A DNA stretch of 64,000 nt from an uncultured Eubacteriales bacterium (GCA_902777335.1 CACYTF010000007.1:33739-97738); one strand, 5' to 3'. Counted from the first letter of the stretch, positions 52,657-62,245 are shown. Made by a program: numbers and translations. The notes: generated from the letters alone by a model not told the origin.

Positions 52657-53607
52657 ATGTCCAAACAACTGGAAAAGCTGAAGCGCAGTAGATACTACGG
52701 ACACGTCCTCCTGCTGGCGATGCTCATTGTGGTCTACGGCTTTTTCAAGATACTGACGCCGCACAACTTCGGCAGTCTGAACAACCTCTCGTCCTATCTG
52801 CAATCCTCCATCATCTACTCCGTCGGCGGCTGCGGGCTGTACTTCATCGTCGTGATGGGCCTGTTCGACTTCGCCGTCGGCTCCAACGTGGTGCTCTCCA
52901 GCATCGTGGGCGTCATACTCTCCCAGAAATTCGGCTACATCGGGTTCATACTGGGAACGCTGGGCTGCGGCACGCTCCTGGGCCTTCTGATCGGAACCCT
53001 GTACAACCAGCTGAACGTGCCCTCGATGATCGTCACCGTGGGCGTGATGCTGGTGTTTGAGAGCGTGGCCGTGTTCGTGGCCGGCGGCGACAAGCAGACG
53101 CTGGACCCGGCCTACCGCTTCTTCAGCGGCGCCCCCGGCAACTTCATACTGGCAGGTCTGGCGTTTCTGCTGATGTACTTCATACTGAACTACACCAAGA
53201 TCGGCACCTACTGCGCCGCCATCGGCAGCAACGAGTTCACCGCGAAGAACATGGGCATCAACGTGAAGAAGTACAAGCTGATCGGCTTCATGCTGCTGCA
53301 CTTCTTCGTGGGCGTCATGGCGGTCCTCTCGGTGTCCTACGGCACCACGATGACCGCGCTGACCGGCATGAGCACCATGAGCCGCAACTTCCAGCCGCTG
53401 ATGGGCACCTTCTTCGGCGTCGCCTTCCGCAAGTACGGCGTGCCGATCACCGCCATCGTGGTTGGCGAGTTCATCATCTCCATGATCTTCAGCGGCTTCG
53501 TGGCCCTGGGCGCGCCCACCACCATCCAGAACGTGGTCACCGGCGCGGCGCTTCTGATCATCGTGACGCTGACGGCCCGCGGCGGCAAGGGCAGCGTCGT
53601 TAAGTAA
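52657..53607 (+). CDS. Sugar-type ABC permease 1 (RbsC-like)
   Basis: 316 aa; a GGAAGCGAAG site precedes the ATG. BPD_transp_2 family with about 8 hydrophobic helices; 'YSVGGCGLYFIVVMGLFDFAVGSN' (about 49-72) is the family's second block. The segment 'AIGSNEFTAKNMGINVKKYKLIGF' (about 187-210) is the ATPase-coupling loop. With the second permease (55133) it makes a hetero-dimeric channel as in YtfT/YjfF-type importers. Confidence 0.88.
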   Translation: MSKQLEKLKRSRYYGHVLLLAMLIVVYGFFKILTPHNFGSLNNLSSYLQSSIIYSVGGCGLYFIVVMGLFDFAVGSNVVLSSIVGVILSQKFGYIGFILGTLGCGTLLGLLIGTLYNQLNVPSMIVTVGVMLVFESVAVFVAGGDKQTLDPAYRFFSGAPGNFILAGLAFLLMYFILNYTKIGTYCAAIGSNEFTAKNMGINVKKYKLIGFMLLHFFVGVMAVLSVSYGTTMTALTGMSTMSRNFQPLMGTFFGVAFRKYGVPITAIVVGEFIISMIFSGFVALGAPTTIQNVVTGAALLIIVTLTARGGKGSVVK

Positions 53608-53619
53608 GGGGGCGGGCAC

Positions 53620-55119
53620 ATGGATAAAAAGACATTGCTCGTCGCAGAGCACATCGACAAGCGCTTCGGTTCGACCCACGCCGTCAACGACGTCTCCCTG
53701 AACATCGCCGCCGGCGAGGTCCGCGCCCTGATCGGCGAGAACGGCTCCGGCAAGAGCACCTTCTGCCAGATGCTGTGCGGCATCTACACCATCGGCGGCG
53801 GCAAGTTCACCCTCGACGGGCAGGAGCTGCACATCAAAAACCAGGTGGAGGCCAACGACGCCGGCATCTCCATCATCGTACAGGAGATGGGCACGCTCTC
53901 CGGCCTCACCGTGGCGGAGAACATCTACCTGGGCCACGAGGACCCCTTCGTGCACATGGGCGTCAAGGACACCCGCGCCATGAACCGCGAGGCCCAGAAG
54001 CTGCTGGACGACTACGGCTTCGGCCGCATCAAGGCCGGGGCCATGATCGACCGCTACAACTTCGAGGACCGCAAGCTGGTGGAGATCGTCAAGGCCACCT
54101 ACATGAAGCCCAAGATACTGGTCATCGACGAGACGACCACGGCCCTTTCCCAGAACGGCCGTCTGGAGCTGTACAAGATCATGGACGCCGTCCGCGCGGA
54201 CGGCCGCTCGGTGATCTTCATCAGCCACGACCTGGGCGAGGTCCTGACCCATTCGAACACCGTTTCGATACTGCGCGACGGCGAGTACATCGACACCGTG
54301 AACGCCGCTGACGTCACCGAGGACGACCTGAAGCGCCTGATGGTGGGCCGCGAGATCGGCTCCGCCTACTACCGCACCGACTACGGCACGCCCGTCTCGG
54401 GCGAGGTGGTGCTGTCCGTCAAGGGCGTGAGCGTTCCCGGCGAGATCACGGATGTGAGCTTTGATCTGCACCGCGGCGAGATACTGGGCTTCGGCGGCCT
54501 CTCGGAGTGCGGCATGCACGAGGTGGGGAAGGCCATATTCGGGGCCAGCTGGGACCGCACGGGCAGCGTGACGCTGGCCGACGGCACCGCCGTCAACGAT
54601 ATCCCCACGGCCATCAAGCACTCCATCGCCTACACCTCGAAGGACAGGGACAACGAGTCCATCATCATCAACGAGTCCATCCGCAACAACGTGGTGCTGC
54701 CGTCCATCGACGATCTGGCCAACCACGGCCTTCTGAGCGGGCGCAAGCTGACGCGCTTTGCCAAGGAACACGCCGATCAGATGCAGACGAAGATGCAGGG
54801 CGTCAGCCAGTTCGTCTCCGACCTGTCCGGCGGCAACAAGCAGAAGGTGGTGCTGGCCCGCTGGCTGGGCAAGGGCAGCGACATACTGGTGCTGGATTCG
54901 CCCACCCGCGGCATCGACGTGAAGGTCAAGCAGGCGATCTACGCGCTGATGGCCGACATGCAGAAGCAGGGCAGGAGCATCATCATGATCTCCGAGGAGA
55001 TCCCGGAGCTGCTGGGCATGGCCGACCGCATACTGGTCATGAAGGACGGCCGCATCAACGGGGAGTTTTTGCGCGATCCCGCCCTCAGCGAAGAAGACCT
55101 GATCGCGAAAATGGTGTAA
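53620..55119 (+). CDS. Sugar-type ABC transporter double ATPase (RbsA-like)
   Basis: 499 aa; GGGGGCGGG before the ATG. First ABC domain with Walker A GENGSGKST (about 39-47) and Walker B 'ILVIDETTTAL'. Second domain with signature 'LSGGNKQKVVLARWL' and Walker B 'ILVLDSPTRGID'; its Walker A is degenerate (GFGGLSECGMHEV). Flanked by the two permease genes. Note Thr-Thr in the first Walker B region (DETTTAL) in place of the usual DEPT. Confidence 0.92.
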   Translation: MDKKTLLVAEHIDKRFGSTHAVNDVSLNIAAGEVRALIGENGSGKSTFCQMLCGIYTIGGGKFTLDGQELHIKNQVEANDAGISIIVQEMGTLSGLTVAENIYLGHEDPFVHMGVKDTRAMNREAQKLLDDYGFGRIKAGAMIDRYNFEDRKLVEIVKATYMKPKILVIDETTTALSQNGRLELYKIMDAVRADGRSVIFISHDLGEVLTHSNTVSILRDGEYIDTVNAADVTEDDLKRLMVGREIGSAYYRTDYGTPVSGEVVLSVKGVSVPGEITDVSFDLHRGEILGFGGLSECGMHEVGKAIFGASWDRTGSVTLADGTAVNDIPTAIKHSIAYTSKDRDNESIIINESIRNNVVLPSIDDLANHGLLSGRKLTRFAKEHADQMQTKMQGVSQFVSDLSGGNKQKVVLARWLGKGSDILVLDSPTRGIDVKVKQAIYALMADMQKQGRSIIMISEEIPELLGMADRILVMKDGRINGEFLRDPALSEEDLIAKMV

Positions 55120-55132
55120 GGAGGCGCAGAAC

Positions 55133-56101
55133 ATGGAAAAGAACAACAGAGACAATCAACAGTCCAGGCTCCGCGCCTTTCTGGACGGAGACACCTTCAA
55201 GGCCCTGCTGCCGCTGATCGGCTTCGTCGTGATCATCGTGGTGCTGAACATCATGACCAACGGCAGGATACTGACCCCGAAGAAGCTGCGCCTGCTGCTT
55301 TCCTCGATCTACGCGCCCACCATCGTGGCCACCGGCGTGTTCTTCGTGATGACGCTGGGCTCCATCGACTTTACCGAGGGCTCCACGCTGGGCGTGGCGT
55401 CGCTGGTGGTCAGCGCGCTGTCGTTTACCAGCATACCGCTGGCCATACTCGGCGGCATACTCTGCGGCGCCGCCATCGGCGCCATCAACGGCTTCTTCCA
55501 CGTGAAGTTCAAGCTGCAGAGCTTCATCGTCACCATCTGCACGATGTACCTGTTCCGCGGCGTGTGCGCCTACTTCACCACCGAGACCGCCGTGCCCGCC
55601 AGCGCCGCCATCAAGGCCCTGGACATCAACGGGCTGAAGATCGGCATCACCGTGGCGGTGCTGCTGGTCGCCTGGTTCCTGTTCCGGTTTACCCGCATCG
55701 GCAACGACGTGAAGGCCGTGGGCTCCGGCGAGACGGCGGCGCGCTTCTCGGGCGTGCACACCGACCGGGTGAAGTTCCTGGCGTTCGTATGCGCCGGGGC
55801 GCTGACGGGCCTTGCCGCGTTCGTCAACGTCATCAAGGTGGGCTCCATCACCGCCACCGCGGGCAACCAGCTGGAGACCCAGATCCTGATCTCCCTGGTG
55901 CTGGGCGGCCTGCCCATCACCGGCGGCGCGAAGGTGCGCTTCTCCAACATCGTGGTCGGCACGCTGATGTACGCGGTGCTCAACAGTGGCCTGGCGATAC
56001 TGGGCTACGACCCGCAGACCCAGCAGCTGATCAAGGGCGTGATCTTCCTGATCTTCGTGGCCCTGACGATCGACCGCAAGGCGCTGAAGGTCATCAAGTA
56101 A
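55133..56101 (+). CDS. Sugar-type ABC permease 2 (RbsC-like)
   Basis: 322 aa; AAGGAGG before the ATG. BPD_transp_2 with about 8-9 TM helices; 'GSIDFTEGSTLGVASLVVS' (about 81-99) and the coupling loop 'AVGSGETAARFSGVHTDRVKF' (about 200-220) are conserved family blocks. Last gene of the importer, ending at a strong bidirectional terminator. Confidence 0.9.
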   Translation: MEKNNRDNQQSRLRAFLDGDTFKALLPLIGFVVIIVVLNIMTNGRILTPKKLRLLLSSIYAPTIVATGVFFVMTLGSIDFTEGSTLGVASLVVSALSFTSIPLAILGGILCGAAIGAINGFFHVKFKLQSFIVTICTMYLFRGVCAYFTTETAVPASAAIKALDINGLKIGITVAVLLVAWFLFRFTRIGNDVKAVGSGETAARFSGVHTDRVKFLAFVCAGALTGLAAFVNVIKVGSITATAGNQLETQILISLVLGGLPITGGAKVRFSNIVVGTLMYAVLNSGLAILGYDPQTQQLIKGVIFLIFVALTIDRKALKVIK

Positions 56102-56114
56102 TACCGAACTCTAC

Positions 56115-56157
56115 AATTCACCCCCGTCCGTTCACCTGTGAACGGAGGGGGTGAATT
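56115..56157. terminator. Bidirectional terminator between ABC operon and sigE
   Basis: AATTCACCCCC and TCCGTTCA pair with TGAACGGA and GGGGGTGAATT (one bulged G), with AATT ends giving U-rich tails in both directions. Confidence 0.85.
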
Positions 56158-56160
56158 TCG

Positions 56161-56868
56161 TTACGCCAGCTTCTGCATCTCCTCGCGGAGCTTGCCGATG
56201 ATGCGCTTTTCCAGACGCGATATGTAGCTCTGGGAGATGCCCATCATGTCGGCCACCTCCTTCTGGGTGTGCTCCTTGTCCGCGCCCAGGCCGTAGCGCA
56301 GGCCCACGATGTACTTCTCCCGGGCGTTCAGCTTGTCGATGGCGCTGTGCAGCATCTGCTTTTCGATGTCGGCGTCCAGGTCCTTGCTGACCAGGTCCGG
56401 CTCCGTGCCCAGTATGTCCGACAGCAGCAGCTCGTTGCCGTCCCAGTCGGTGTTCAGCGGCTCGTCGAAGGACACCTCCAGCTTCAGCCGGTTGCTCTTG
56501 CGCAGCACCATCAGTATCTCGTTTTCGATGCAGCGGGAGGCGTAGGTGGCCAGCTTGATGTTCTTGTCCGGGTCGAAGGAGTTGACGGCCTTGATCAGGC
56601 CGATGGCCCCGATGGAGATCAGGTCCTCGATGCTGATGCCGGTGTTTTCAAACTTCCTCGATATGTACACCACCAGGCGGAGGTTGCGCTCGATCAGCGT
56701 GGACCGGGCGGCGTTGTCCCCGGCGTTGGCGCGGCGCATCAGCGCCACCTCCTCCTCCCGGGACAGGGGCGGCGGAAGCAGGTCGCTGCCGCCGATGTAG
56801 CACACGGAGCCGCGCCGGATCTGTACGATGAGGCCGAATATGGATTGACGGATGGATTTCACAGCCAT
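56161..56868 (-). CDS. sigE: Sporulation sigma factor sigma-E
   Basis: 235 aa; ATG at 56868 with AGGAGGG. The N-terminus carries a short hydrophobic pro-sequence ([18 protein letters not shown]) followed by [18 protein letters not shown], the conserved site around pro-sigma-E cleavage. Region 2 '[23 protein letters not shown]' and '[16 protein letters not shown]'; region 4 '[20 protein letters not shown]'. First mother-cell sigma factor; activated by SpoIIGA, whose gene precedes it by 37 bp. Confidence 0.95.
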   Translation of the reverse strand: MAVKSIRQSIFGLIVQIRRGSVCYIGGSDLLPPPLSREEEVALMRRANAGDNAARSTLIERNLRLVVYISRKFENTGISIEDLISIGAIGLIKAVNSFDPDKNIKLATYASRCIENEILMVLRKSNRLKLEVSFDEPLNTDWDGNELLLSDILGTEPDLVSKDLDADIEKQMLHSAIDKLNAREKYIVGLRYGLGADKEHTQKEVADMMGISQSYISRLEKRIIGKLREEMQKLA

Positions 56869-56905
56869 GAGTTTCCCTCCTGTTCGCAATGATGTTGCCC
56901 GGTGA

Positions 56906-57646
56906 TCAAATGTAAAGCGCGTAGACCGACGGGGCCAGCGCCCTGAAAACGCCCGGAAGTGGGTCGGGCGACACGCCGACCCAGGCGTCCGGCGCCCGCT
57001 TCATGCGCGCGCCGCGCCCGATCCAAACCGACGTCGGTCTAAAGCAAGCCATCACGCCATCTCCGCCCACCGCGCCGTAGCGCAGCGTGCGAAAGCCCTG
57101 GGCGGGGAGCGCGCCCTTCAGAAGCCCGGCCTCCGCGATCAGCACCGGAAGCCCGGTGACGGGCTCGCGCAGCCGGTTGCCCGTATCCACCAGGGCGGTA
57201 AAGCACACCGCCCGGCGCTCCACGATGATGCGTACCAGTATCTGATAGCTCTTGACGCCCGGCGGGTGGGCGGCAAACAGCGCGCAGATGGCCGCGCCGC
57301 CGGCAATCGTTCCAAGAAGCGCCGCGGGTATGCCGGCAAGGCTCATCGAGGCGGCGACACCGCTTCCGATCAGCGCTCCGGCGCACAGCGACAGGATGAC
57401 CTCCCCCCGCAGCCGAACGGCGGAGCGGCCCGCGATGATAAGGCCGGTCACAAGGAGCATGGCAAGCTGCAGGGGCGGCGCCGCCCAGGGGCGGGGCCTT
57501 GCCGCGCAGAGCACCGCGTACAGCGCGCACAGCCCGCCCGCGGCGAGCACGCGCCTGCCTCTGAACAGGCCGAGGGCGCGGCTGACGGCGCCGATCAGGA
57601 TCAGATCCGCCAGAAGGTTGACCGCGAAATAGGTCTCCAGGCACAC
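56906..57646 (-). CDS. spoIIGA: Sigma-E processing peptidase SpoIIGA
   Basis: 246 aa; GTG start after GAGGTGAT. Five hydrophobic helices in 1-125 (septal membrane anchor), then a cytosolic aspartic protease-like domain with catalytic Asp in ALVDTGNRL (Asp154) and [10 protein letters not shown] (about 161-170). It dimerises to cut the pro-sequence from sigma-E in the mother cell after a signal from the forespore (SpoIIR). Operon with sigE. The upstream 374-bp region has several Spo0A-box-like sites. Confidence 0.92.
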   Translation of the reverse strand: MCLETYFAVNLLADLILIGAVSRALGLFRGRRVLAAGGLCALYAVLCAARPRPWAAPPLQLAMLLVTGLIIAGRSAVRLRGEVILSLCAGALIGSGVAASMSLAGIPAALLGTIAGGAAICALFAAHPPGVKSYQILVRIIVERRAVCFTALVDTGNRLREPVTGLPVLIAEAGLLKGALPAQGFRTLRYGAVGGDGVMACFRPTSVWIGRGARMKRAPDAWVGVSPDPLPGVFRALAPSVYALYI

Positions 57647-57769
57647 CGCTCATCACCTCGCCCTGACATCATAGCCAAAAGGGGGCGGCAATCTCAAGAA
57701 TTTCCTGTCGATGCTCCTGGGTAATATATCGACCGGATGCACCGTGAAATCGCATGGAATGACGGGATA

Positions 57770-57776
57770 TTCGACA
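57770..57776 (-). promoter_or_regulatory. Spo0A-box-like site upstream of spoIIGA
   Basis: TGTCGAA on the minus strand, oriented toward spoIIGA-sigE. Further imperfect copies (TGTCGAT) at 57706-57712 and 57907-57913. The consensus Spo0A box is TTTGTCRAA with TGTCGAA core. Confidence 0.5.
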
Positions 57777-57875
57777 CGATGCGCCACGCAGAGCGCGGGG
57801 CAGGCGTCAAAACGGGGCGGGGCGGGCGCGACGGCGCATACCGAAAAGCGCTCTCGCGGAAGGCCTCCCGGCGCC

Positions 57876-57896
57876 GTTTCGACAGATTGTCGAAAC
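57876..57896. promoter_or_regulatory. Inverted pair of Spo0A-box-like sites
   Basis: GTTTCGACA, 3 bp, then TGTCGAAAC: two perfect TGTCGAAA cores facing each other. It lies centrally between spoIIGA (minus) and ymxH (plus). The rest of the 374-bp gap 57647-58020 holds no gene I can support. Confidence 0.55.
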
Positions 57897-57969
57897 AAAC
57901 GGAAAGTGTCGATGAATTGTGACAGAATATGCCCCTGACGGCGGGAAAACGGGCGCGCTGACTTCACAA

Positions 57970-57976
57970 TGTCGAA
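57970..57976 (+). promoter_or_regulatory. Spo0A-box-like site upstream of ymxH
   Basis: TGTCGAA on the plus strand, 45 bp before the ymxH start codon. Confidence 0.4.
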
Positions 57977-58020
57977 CGCGGTCACGGCGCGTTTCATAGA
58001 ATGCAAAGGGAGGCGGTAGC

Positions 58021-58278
58021 ATGAGCTTTTCAGAAATCAGGCGCAAGGACGTTGTGAACATCTGCGACGGTCGAAAGCTGGGCAAGCCCATCGACCTGAT
58101 CCTGAACGACTCGGCCTGCGTGCAGGCCCTCGTGGTGCCCAGCGGCGCGAACGGACTGTTCGGCTTCATCAAACAGGACCGGGAGGGCTGCGTCATCGAC
58201 TGGAGCCGGGTGCGGCGCATCGGCGACGACGTGATACTGGTGGAGGTCAACGGCGACGGCGCCCGCGAGCTGGACTGA
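58021..58278 (+). CDS. YlmC/YmxH-family PRC-barrel sporulation protein
   Basis: 85 aa; AAAGGGAGG before the ATG. Family hallmarks: 'SEIRRKDVVNICDGRKLGKPIDL' at the N-terminus, 'LVVPSGANGLFGFI' and 'IDWSRVRRIGDDVILVE'. YlmC/YmxH are small PRC-barrel proteins found in spore formers; in Bacillus ylmC lies close to sigE/sigG genes (spoIIG-ylmA region), and here it is divergent from spoIIGA-sigE. Molecular role not established. Confidence 0.88.
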   Translation: MSFSEIRRKDVVNICDGRKLGKPIDLILNDSACVQALVVPSGANGLFGFIKQDREGCVIDWSRVRRIGDDVILVEVNGDGARELD

Positions 58279-58338
58279 CAAATGCCGGAAAAAACCCGAA
58301 ACAGGGGCCCGCAGGCTCAATTTAATTGTAAAAGGGGC

Positions 58339-58367
58339 TGGACTTTGCTTAACTTTTTGTGTATAAT
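58339..58367 (+). promoter_or_regulatory. Promoter of nrdR
   Basis: TGGACT (58339-58344), 17-bp spacer, TATAAT (58362-58367). Confidence 0.5.
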
Positions 58368-58388
58368 GGATTTAACGAGGTGACCAGC

Positions 58389-58877
58389 ATGAAGTGTGCC
58401 TATTGCGGGTGTACGCAAAGCCGCGTTGTGGACTCGCGCCAGAACGAGGACGGCACCTCCATACGCCGGCGTCGCGAATGCGAAAAGTGCGGCCGCCGCT
58501 TTACCACCTACGAGCGCATCGAACTGGTCCCGCTGATGATCATCAAGAAGGATCAGACCCGCGAGGCCTTCGACGTGGAGAAGCTGCGGTCGGGGATCGT
58601 CAAGTCCTGCGAGAAGCGGCCGGTGTCCCTCGGCGAGATCGACGAATTGGTGCGGGAGATCGAGCGCAGGCTCAACAACCAGCCCGACGCGGAGATCACC
58701 AGCAAGATGGTGGGGGAGCTGGTCATGGAGGGGCTCAAAAAGCTGGACGAGGTCGCCTATGTGCGCTTCGCCTCCGTCTACCGGCAGTTCCGCGACATAC
58801 AGTCGTTCCGGGACGAACTGAACAAGCTGCTGACCGACATCAACACAGGCAATACTGACGGAGAATCCGCCAGATAA
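58389..58877 (+). CDS. nrdR: Transcriptional repressor NrdR
   Basis: 162 aa; GAGGTGA before the ATG. N-terminal zinc ribbon (CAYCGC ... [10 protein letters not shown], residues 3-38) then ATP-cone (about 49-140): '[24 protein letters not shown]' and '[16 protein letters not shown]'. It represses ribonucleotide reductase genes in response to dATP. No NrdR box in the visible neighbourhood; the nrd targets are not in this window. Followed 31 bp later by a PhoB-like regulator gene. Confidence 0.96.
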   Translation: MKCAYCGCTQSRVVDSRQNEDGTSIRRRRECEKCGRRFTTYERIELVPLMIIKKDQTREAFDVEKLRSGIVKSCEKRPVSLGEIDELVREIERRLNNQPDAEITSKMVGELVMEGLKKLDEVAYVRFASVYRQFRDIQSFRDELNKLLTDINTGNTDGESAR

Positions 58878-58908
58878 CCCAATACCAAGAAAGAGAGAGG
58901 ATACGCAC

Positions 58909-59610
58909 ATGGCAAATGAACTGATTCTGGCCGTTGACGACGAAGCCCATATTCTTGAATTGCTGTCATTTAACCTCGAGGCTTCCGGCTACCGGGTAGT
59001 CACTGCCGCCACAGGCGAGGATGCGCTGGTGGTTTGTGCGCATGAGCGCCCCGCGATGGTGCTCCTGGACATCATGCTCCCCGGCATAGACGGCATGGAG
59101 GTGTGCCGCCGGCTCAAGAGCGCGCCCACCACGGCGGATATCCCGATCATCATGCTGACCGCCAAGGGCGACGAGGTCGACAAGATCCTCGGCCTGGAGC
59201 TCGGGGCGGACGATTATATCACAAAGCCGTTCTCCGTTCGCGAGCTGATCGCCCGCGTGAAGGCGCTGCTGCGCCGCGCCGCGCCTCAGAACGAGGAGGA
59301 GGGCATACTGCATGTGGGCGGCCTGACCATCGACGTGGGCAACTACGAGGCCTTCCGCAACGGCGAAAAGCTGTCGCTGACGCTCAAGGAGTTCGAGCTT
59401 TTAAAGCTGCTGGTGCTCAGCCGCGGCAAGGTGCTGACCCGCGATTTCCTGCTGGACCGCATCTGGGGCTATGAGTTCTACGGCGAGACCCGCACGGTGG
59501 ACGTGCACATCCGCCACATCCGCCAGAAGCTCGGCGACGACGCCCACTACATCGAAACCATTCGCGGCGTCGGCTACAAGTTCAATGACCGTCAGGAGAA
59601 TCGCCTATGA
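58909..59610 (+). CDS. PhoB/PhoP-like response regulator
   Basis: 233 aa; AGAGAGG upstream. Receiver: acidic VDDE, phospho-acceptor in MVLLDIMLPGIDG, Thr in IIMLTAKG, Lys in DYITKPFSVRE; includes the longer alpha4-type 'RLKSAPTTADIP' loop common in PhoB. Winged helix with 'LTLKEFELLKLLVLSRGKV' and 'VDVHIRHIRQKLG'. Its stop overlaps the kinase start (ATGA). Similarity to phosphate regulators is by architecture only; no phosphate genes in the window. Confidence 0.93.
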   Translation: MANELILAVDDEAHILELLSFNLEASGYRVVTAATGEDALVVCAHERPAMVLLDIMLPGIDGMEVCRRLKSAPTTADIPIIMLTAKGDEVDKILGLELGADDYITKPFSVRELIARVKALLRRAAPQNEEEGILHVGGLTIDVGNYEAFRNGEKLSLTLKEFELLKLLVLSRGKVLTRDFLLDRIWGYEFYGETRTVDVHIRHIRQKLGDDAHYIETIRGVGYKFNDRQENRL

Positions 59611-61364
59611 AATCAAGGGTTACAATCGCTGTGACCCTGATATCGCTGGTCGTTCTCGCGCTGTTGTTCACCTATAACTGCTCAAGGATTGCCAATGAGG
59701 TCAACGAGGAGCTCATTGGCGATCTTTCCGTGCTCTGCAAGGTCACCGGCGATATCGGCCGCGAAGACACGCTGCAGGCCCGCGCCCGGATCGTCGAATC
59801 GGTGGACCTGAACGCGGAAACCGTCCGGGCGCTGTACGACGCCGGCGGCGCGGCCGTCTATACCTCCGACGAGGCCTATTCCCGCCTGTCCCGCGATGAG
59901 ATCGGCGAAATGACGGCGGGGGAGGTCTTCGCCTGCAGCCGAAGCAATCCCGAGGGCAAGACTTCGATATACGCCATCTATCCATACGATGATGGCGCGC
60001 TTTTGTTGTTCGCCAGGCAGCGCGCGGGCGTGCTCAGCCTGCTCGGCAGCAACAAGGCGCTGATCGCGCAGGCCGTCCTCTACGCCCTGACCATCGCGGT
60101 GGCGCTGATCACGCTGCTGCGCGTGCTGCACAGGGAAAAGATGGTGGAGCAGGTGATGGCGGCCCTGGACCGCTTCTCCGACGGGAACTTCGACGCGCGC
60201 ATCGAGCGCTTTCCGGAGACCGATCCCAAGGCCGCGGAATACAACGCCATCATCGCCAGGATACAGGATCGCATATTCAGGCAGAAGAGCAGGAACCACG
60301 TCCTCAGCACGGTGATGTCCCAGATGCAGAACGGCATCATCGCCGTGGACCAGAATCTGAACGTCATATTCATAAACTCCGTGGCGAAAAAGCTGCTGGG
60401 CATCGTCGGAAACCCGGCGTACAGGAACGTGAACGAGGTCTCCAAGGACGTGAAGCTGGACGACGTGTTCATAGAGGCCATGCGCCAGGGCGGCGTGTAC
60501 ACCAACGAGGTCGCGGCGCGGACCGCCGTGGGCCGCGGCCACCGGCCGCTGAGGCTGTACGTTTCGCCGATGCGCCGGGAGGACGGCGTGGTGGGCGCGC
60601 TGGCCATCGTCGAGGACATCACCGAGCTGCGCAGGCTGGAGCAGGTGCGCACCGACTTCGCCGCCAACGTGTCCCACGAGCTGAAGACGCCGCTGACCTC
60701 GATCCGCGGCTTTGTGGAGACGCTGCAGGCCGGCGCCATCGATCACCCGGAGATGGCCCACAAGTTCCTGAACATCATCATGATGGAGACGGAGCGCCTG
60801 ACCCGGCTGATCAACGACATACTGTCCATCAGCAAGCTGGAATCCGGCAACGACGAGGTGGCCACCGAGCGCATCCGCCTGGACAAGAAGGCCTGCGACG
60901 TGTGCGAGATGCTCTCCATACACGCCAAGGAGAAGCAGGTGAGCATCAACTACCACCTGAACGGCGAGCCGGTGTACATCATCGGCAACCCCGACCGGGT
61001 GGAGCAGCTTTTGATCAACCTGACCGAGAACGCCATCAAGTACAACGTGCCCGGCGGCTCGGTGACGGTGCAGGTGTTCTCCAACGACAAGGAGGCCAAC
61101 GTCACCATCTCCGATACCGGCATCGGCATCGCCGAGGAGAACCTGCCCCGGCTGTTCGAGCGCTTCTATCGCGTGGACAAGGGCCGCTCCCGCCAGATGG
61201 GCGGCACCGGCCTGGGCCTGGCCATCGTCAAGCACATCGTGCGCTCGATGAACGGCGAGATCGAGGTACACTCGAAGCTGGGGGAGGGTACGGAGTTCTT
61301 GATCACGCTGCCCCTGGCGCCCAAGGAGAACCCCGACAAGGAGACCATCTTCGACGAAATGTAG
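59607..61364 (+). CDS. PhoR-like sensor histidine kinase
   Basis: 585 aa. TM1 about 7-24; extracytoplasmic region about 25-148; TM2 about 150-174; HAMP-like linker; PAS about 230-345; HisKA with His357 in AANVSHELKTPLTSIRG; HATPase_c with N box NLTENAIKYNVPGG, G1 DTGIGIAEEN and G2 GGTGLGLAIVKH. Coupled to the preceding response regulator gene by ATGA overlap. Confidence 0.93.
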   Translation: MKSRVTIAVTLISLVVLALLFTYNCSRIANEVNEELIGDLSVLCKVTGDIGREDTLQARARIVESVDLNAETVRALYDAGGAAVYTSDEAYSRLSRDEIGEMTAGEVFACSRSNPEGKTSIYAIYPYDDGALLLFARQRAGVLSLLGSNKALIAQAVLYALTIAVALITLLRVLHREKMVEQVMAALDRFSDGNFDARIERFPETDPKAAEYNAIIARIQDRIFRQKSRNHVLSTVMSQMQNGIIAVDQNLNVIFINSVAKKLLGIVGNPAYRNVNEVSKDVKLDDVFIEAMRQGGVYTNEVAARTAVGRGHRPLRLYVSPMRREDGVVGALAIVEDITELRRLEQVRTDFAANVSHELKTPLTSIRGFVETLQAGAIDHPEMAHKFLNIIMMETERLTRLINDILSISKLESGNDEVATERIRLDKKACDVCEMLSIHAKEKQVSINYHLNGEPVYIIGNPDRVEQLLINLTENAIKYNVPGGSVTVQVFSNDKEANVTISDTGIGIAEENLPRLFERFYRVDKGRSRQMGGTGLGLAIVKHIVRSMNGEIEVHSKLGEGTEFLITLPLAPKENPDKETIFDEM

Positions 61365-61376
61365 AGGACCCGCTCA

Positions 61377-62174
61377 ATGGCATCCAAAAAATCATCAACG
61401 CTGTCGTGGCTGTTTGCGCCGAAGGACATCGGCCTGAACAAGGACACCAACCTTCTCAAGCTCGTGGCCATGGTCTCCATGCTCCTCGACCACACCGGCA
61501 AGATGTTCTTTCCCAAGTATCAGATCATGCGCATAATCGGGCGCCTGGCCTTCCCGATCTACGCCTATTGCATCGCCGTGGGCTGCGTCTATTCCAAGGA
61601 CCGGTTCAAATACCTGACCCGCATACTGCTGGTGGGCCTGATCTCCCAGCCCTTCTACGCCGTGGCGCTGGCCCACACCAACCAGCGCATGTACGCCATA
61701 CGCTTCGCGGACAACCCCATCGGCGCGGTGTTCAACTTCTACATACAGAGCTGGTCGGTGCCCAACATCATGTACACGCTGGCGCTGGGGCTGCTGGTGA
61801 TCTGGTCCATCCGGGATCGCCAGTTCGTGTGCACCATTGCGCTGGCGCTTGTGATCTGGAAGGTTCAGAACAGCATCAACTACGGCTGGCAGGGCATCGT
61901 GCTGATCGCGCTGTTCTATCTGTTCATCGCCCGCTGGTGGCTGTCTCTGCCGGTGATGCTGGCATTCATGATCTGGTGGGGCATGGCCGGCAGCGGCTAC
62001 CAGGTGTTCGGGATACGGTTCGGCATACAGATGTTCGCGCTGCTGGCCCTGCCGCTGATCTACATACCCACCTGGTCCAACGTGAAGATCAACAAGTGGG
62101 TGTACTACCTGTATTATCCCGCGCACCTGATCGGCATCATGCTGATCCAGTTCGCCCTGGCCATGGGGCGGTGA
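61377..62174 (+). CDS. TraX-family membrane protein
   Basis: 265 aa, ATG 12 bp after the kinase stop. About 8 hydrophobic helices; the TraX pattern 'LLKLVAMVSMLLDHTGKMFFP' (about 26-46) followed by 'IMRIIGRLAFPIYAYCIAVGC' is clear. In F-plasmids TraX acetylates pilin N-termini; chromosomal TraX proteins in clostridia are presumed acyltransferases of unknown substrate. No conjugation genes are near. Confidence 0.88.
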   Translation: MASKKSSTLSWLFAPKDIGLNKDTNLLKLVAMVSMLLDHTGKMFFPKYQIMRIIGRLAFPIYAYCIAVGCVYSKDRFKYLTRILLVGLISQPFYAVALAHTNQRMYAIRFADNPIGAVFNFYIQSWSVPNIMYTLALGLLVIWSIRDRQFVCTIALALVIWKVQNSINYGWQGIVLIALFYLFIARWWLSLPVMLAFMIWWGMAGSGYQVFGIRFGIQMFALLALPLIYIPTWSNVKINKWVYYLYYPAHLIGIMLIQFALAMGR

Positions 62175-62201
62175 CGTTTTTGTTAAACAGGTCGAAACGC
62201 C

Positions 62202-62230
62202 TTGACACAACCCTGATAAAGTGGTAAACT
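62202..62230 (+). promoter_or_regulatory. Promoter in front of the minimal T-box
   Basis: TTGACA (62202-62207), 17-bp spacer, TAAACT (62225-62230), start predicted near 62237. Confidence 0.65.
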
Positions 62231-62245
62231 GTGTGCCGTCAAAGG

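Noticed and set aside
52507..55155. 882-codon open frame antisense to the sugar ABC genes
   Set aside because: Spans several real genes, Asp/His/Gln-rich pseudo-protein; explained by third-position G+C bias.
57653..58006. 117-codon minus-strand frame upstream of spoIIGA
   Set aside because: No ribosome site, no family resemblance, and it covers the Spo0A-box region.
62175..62245. Hidden Stem I of the second T-box
   Set aside because: No AG-bulge, GNUG or specifier-like motifs; only about 70 bp after the traX stop, and a good promoter occupies 62202-62230.
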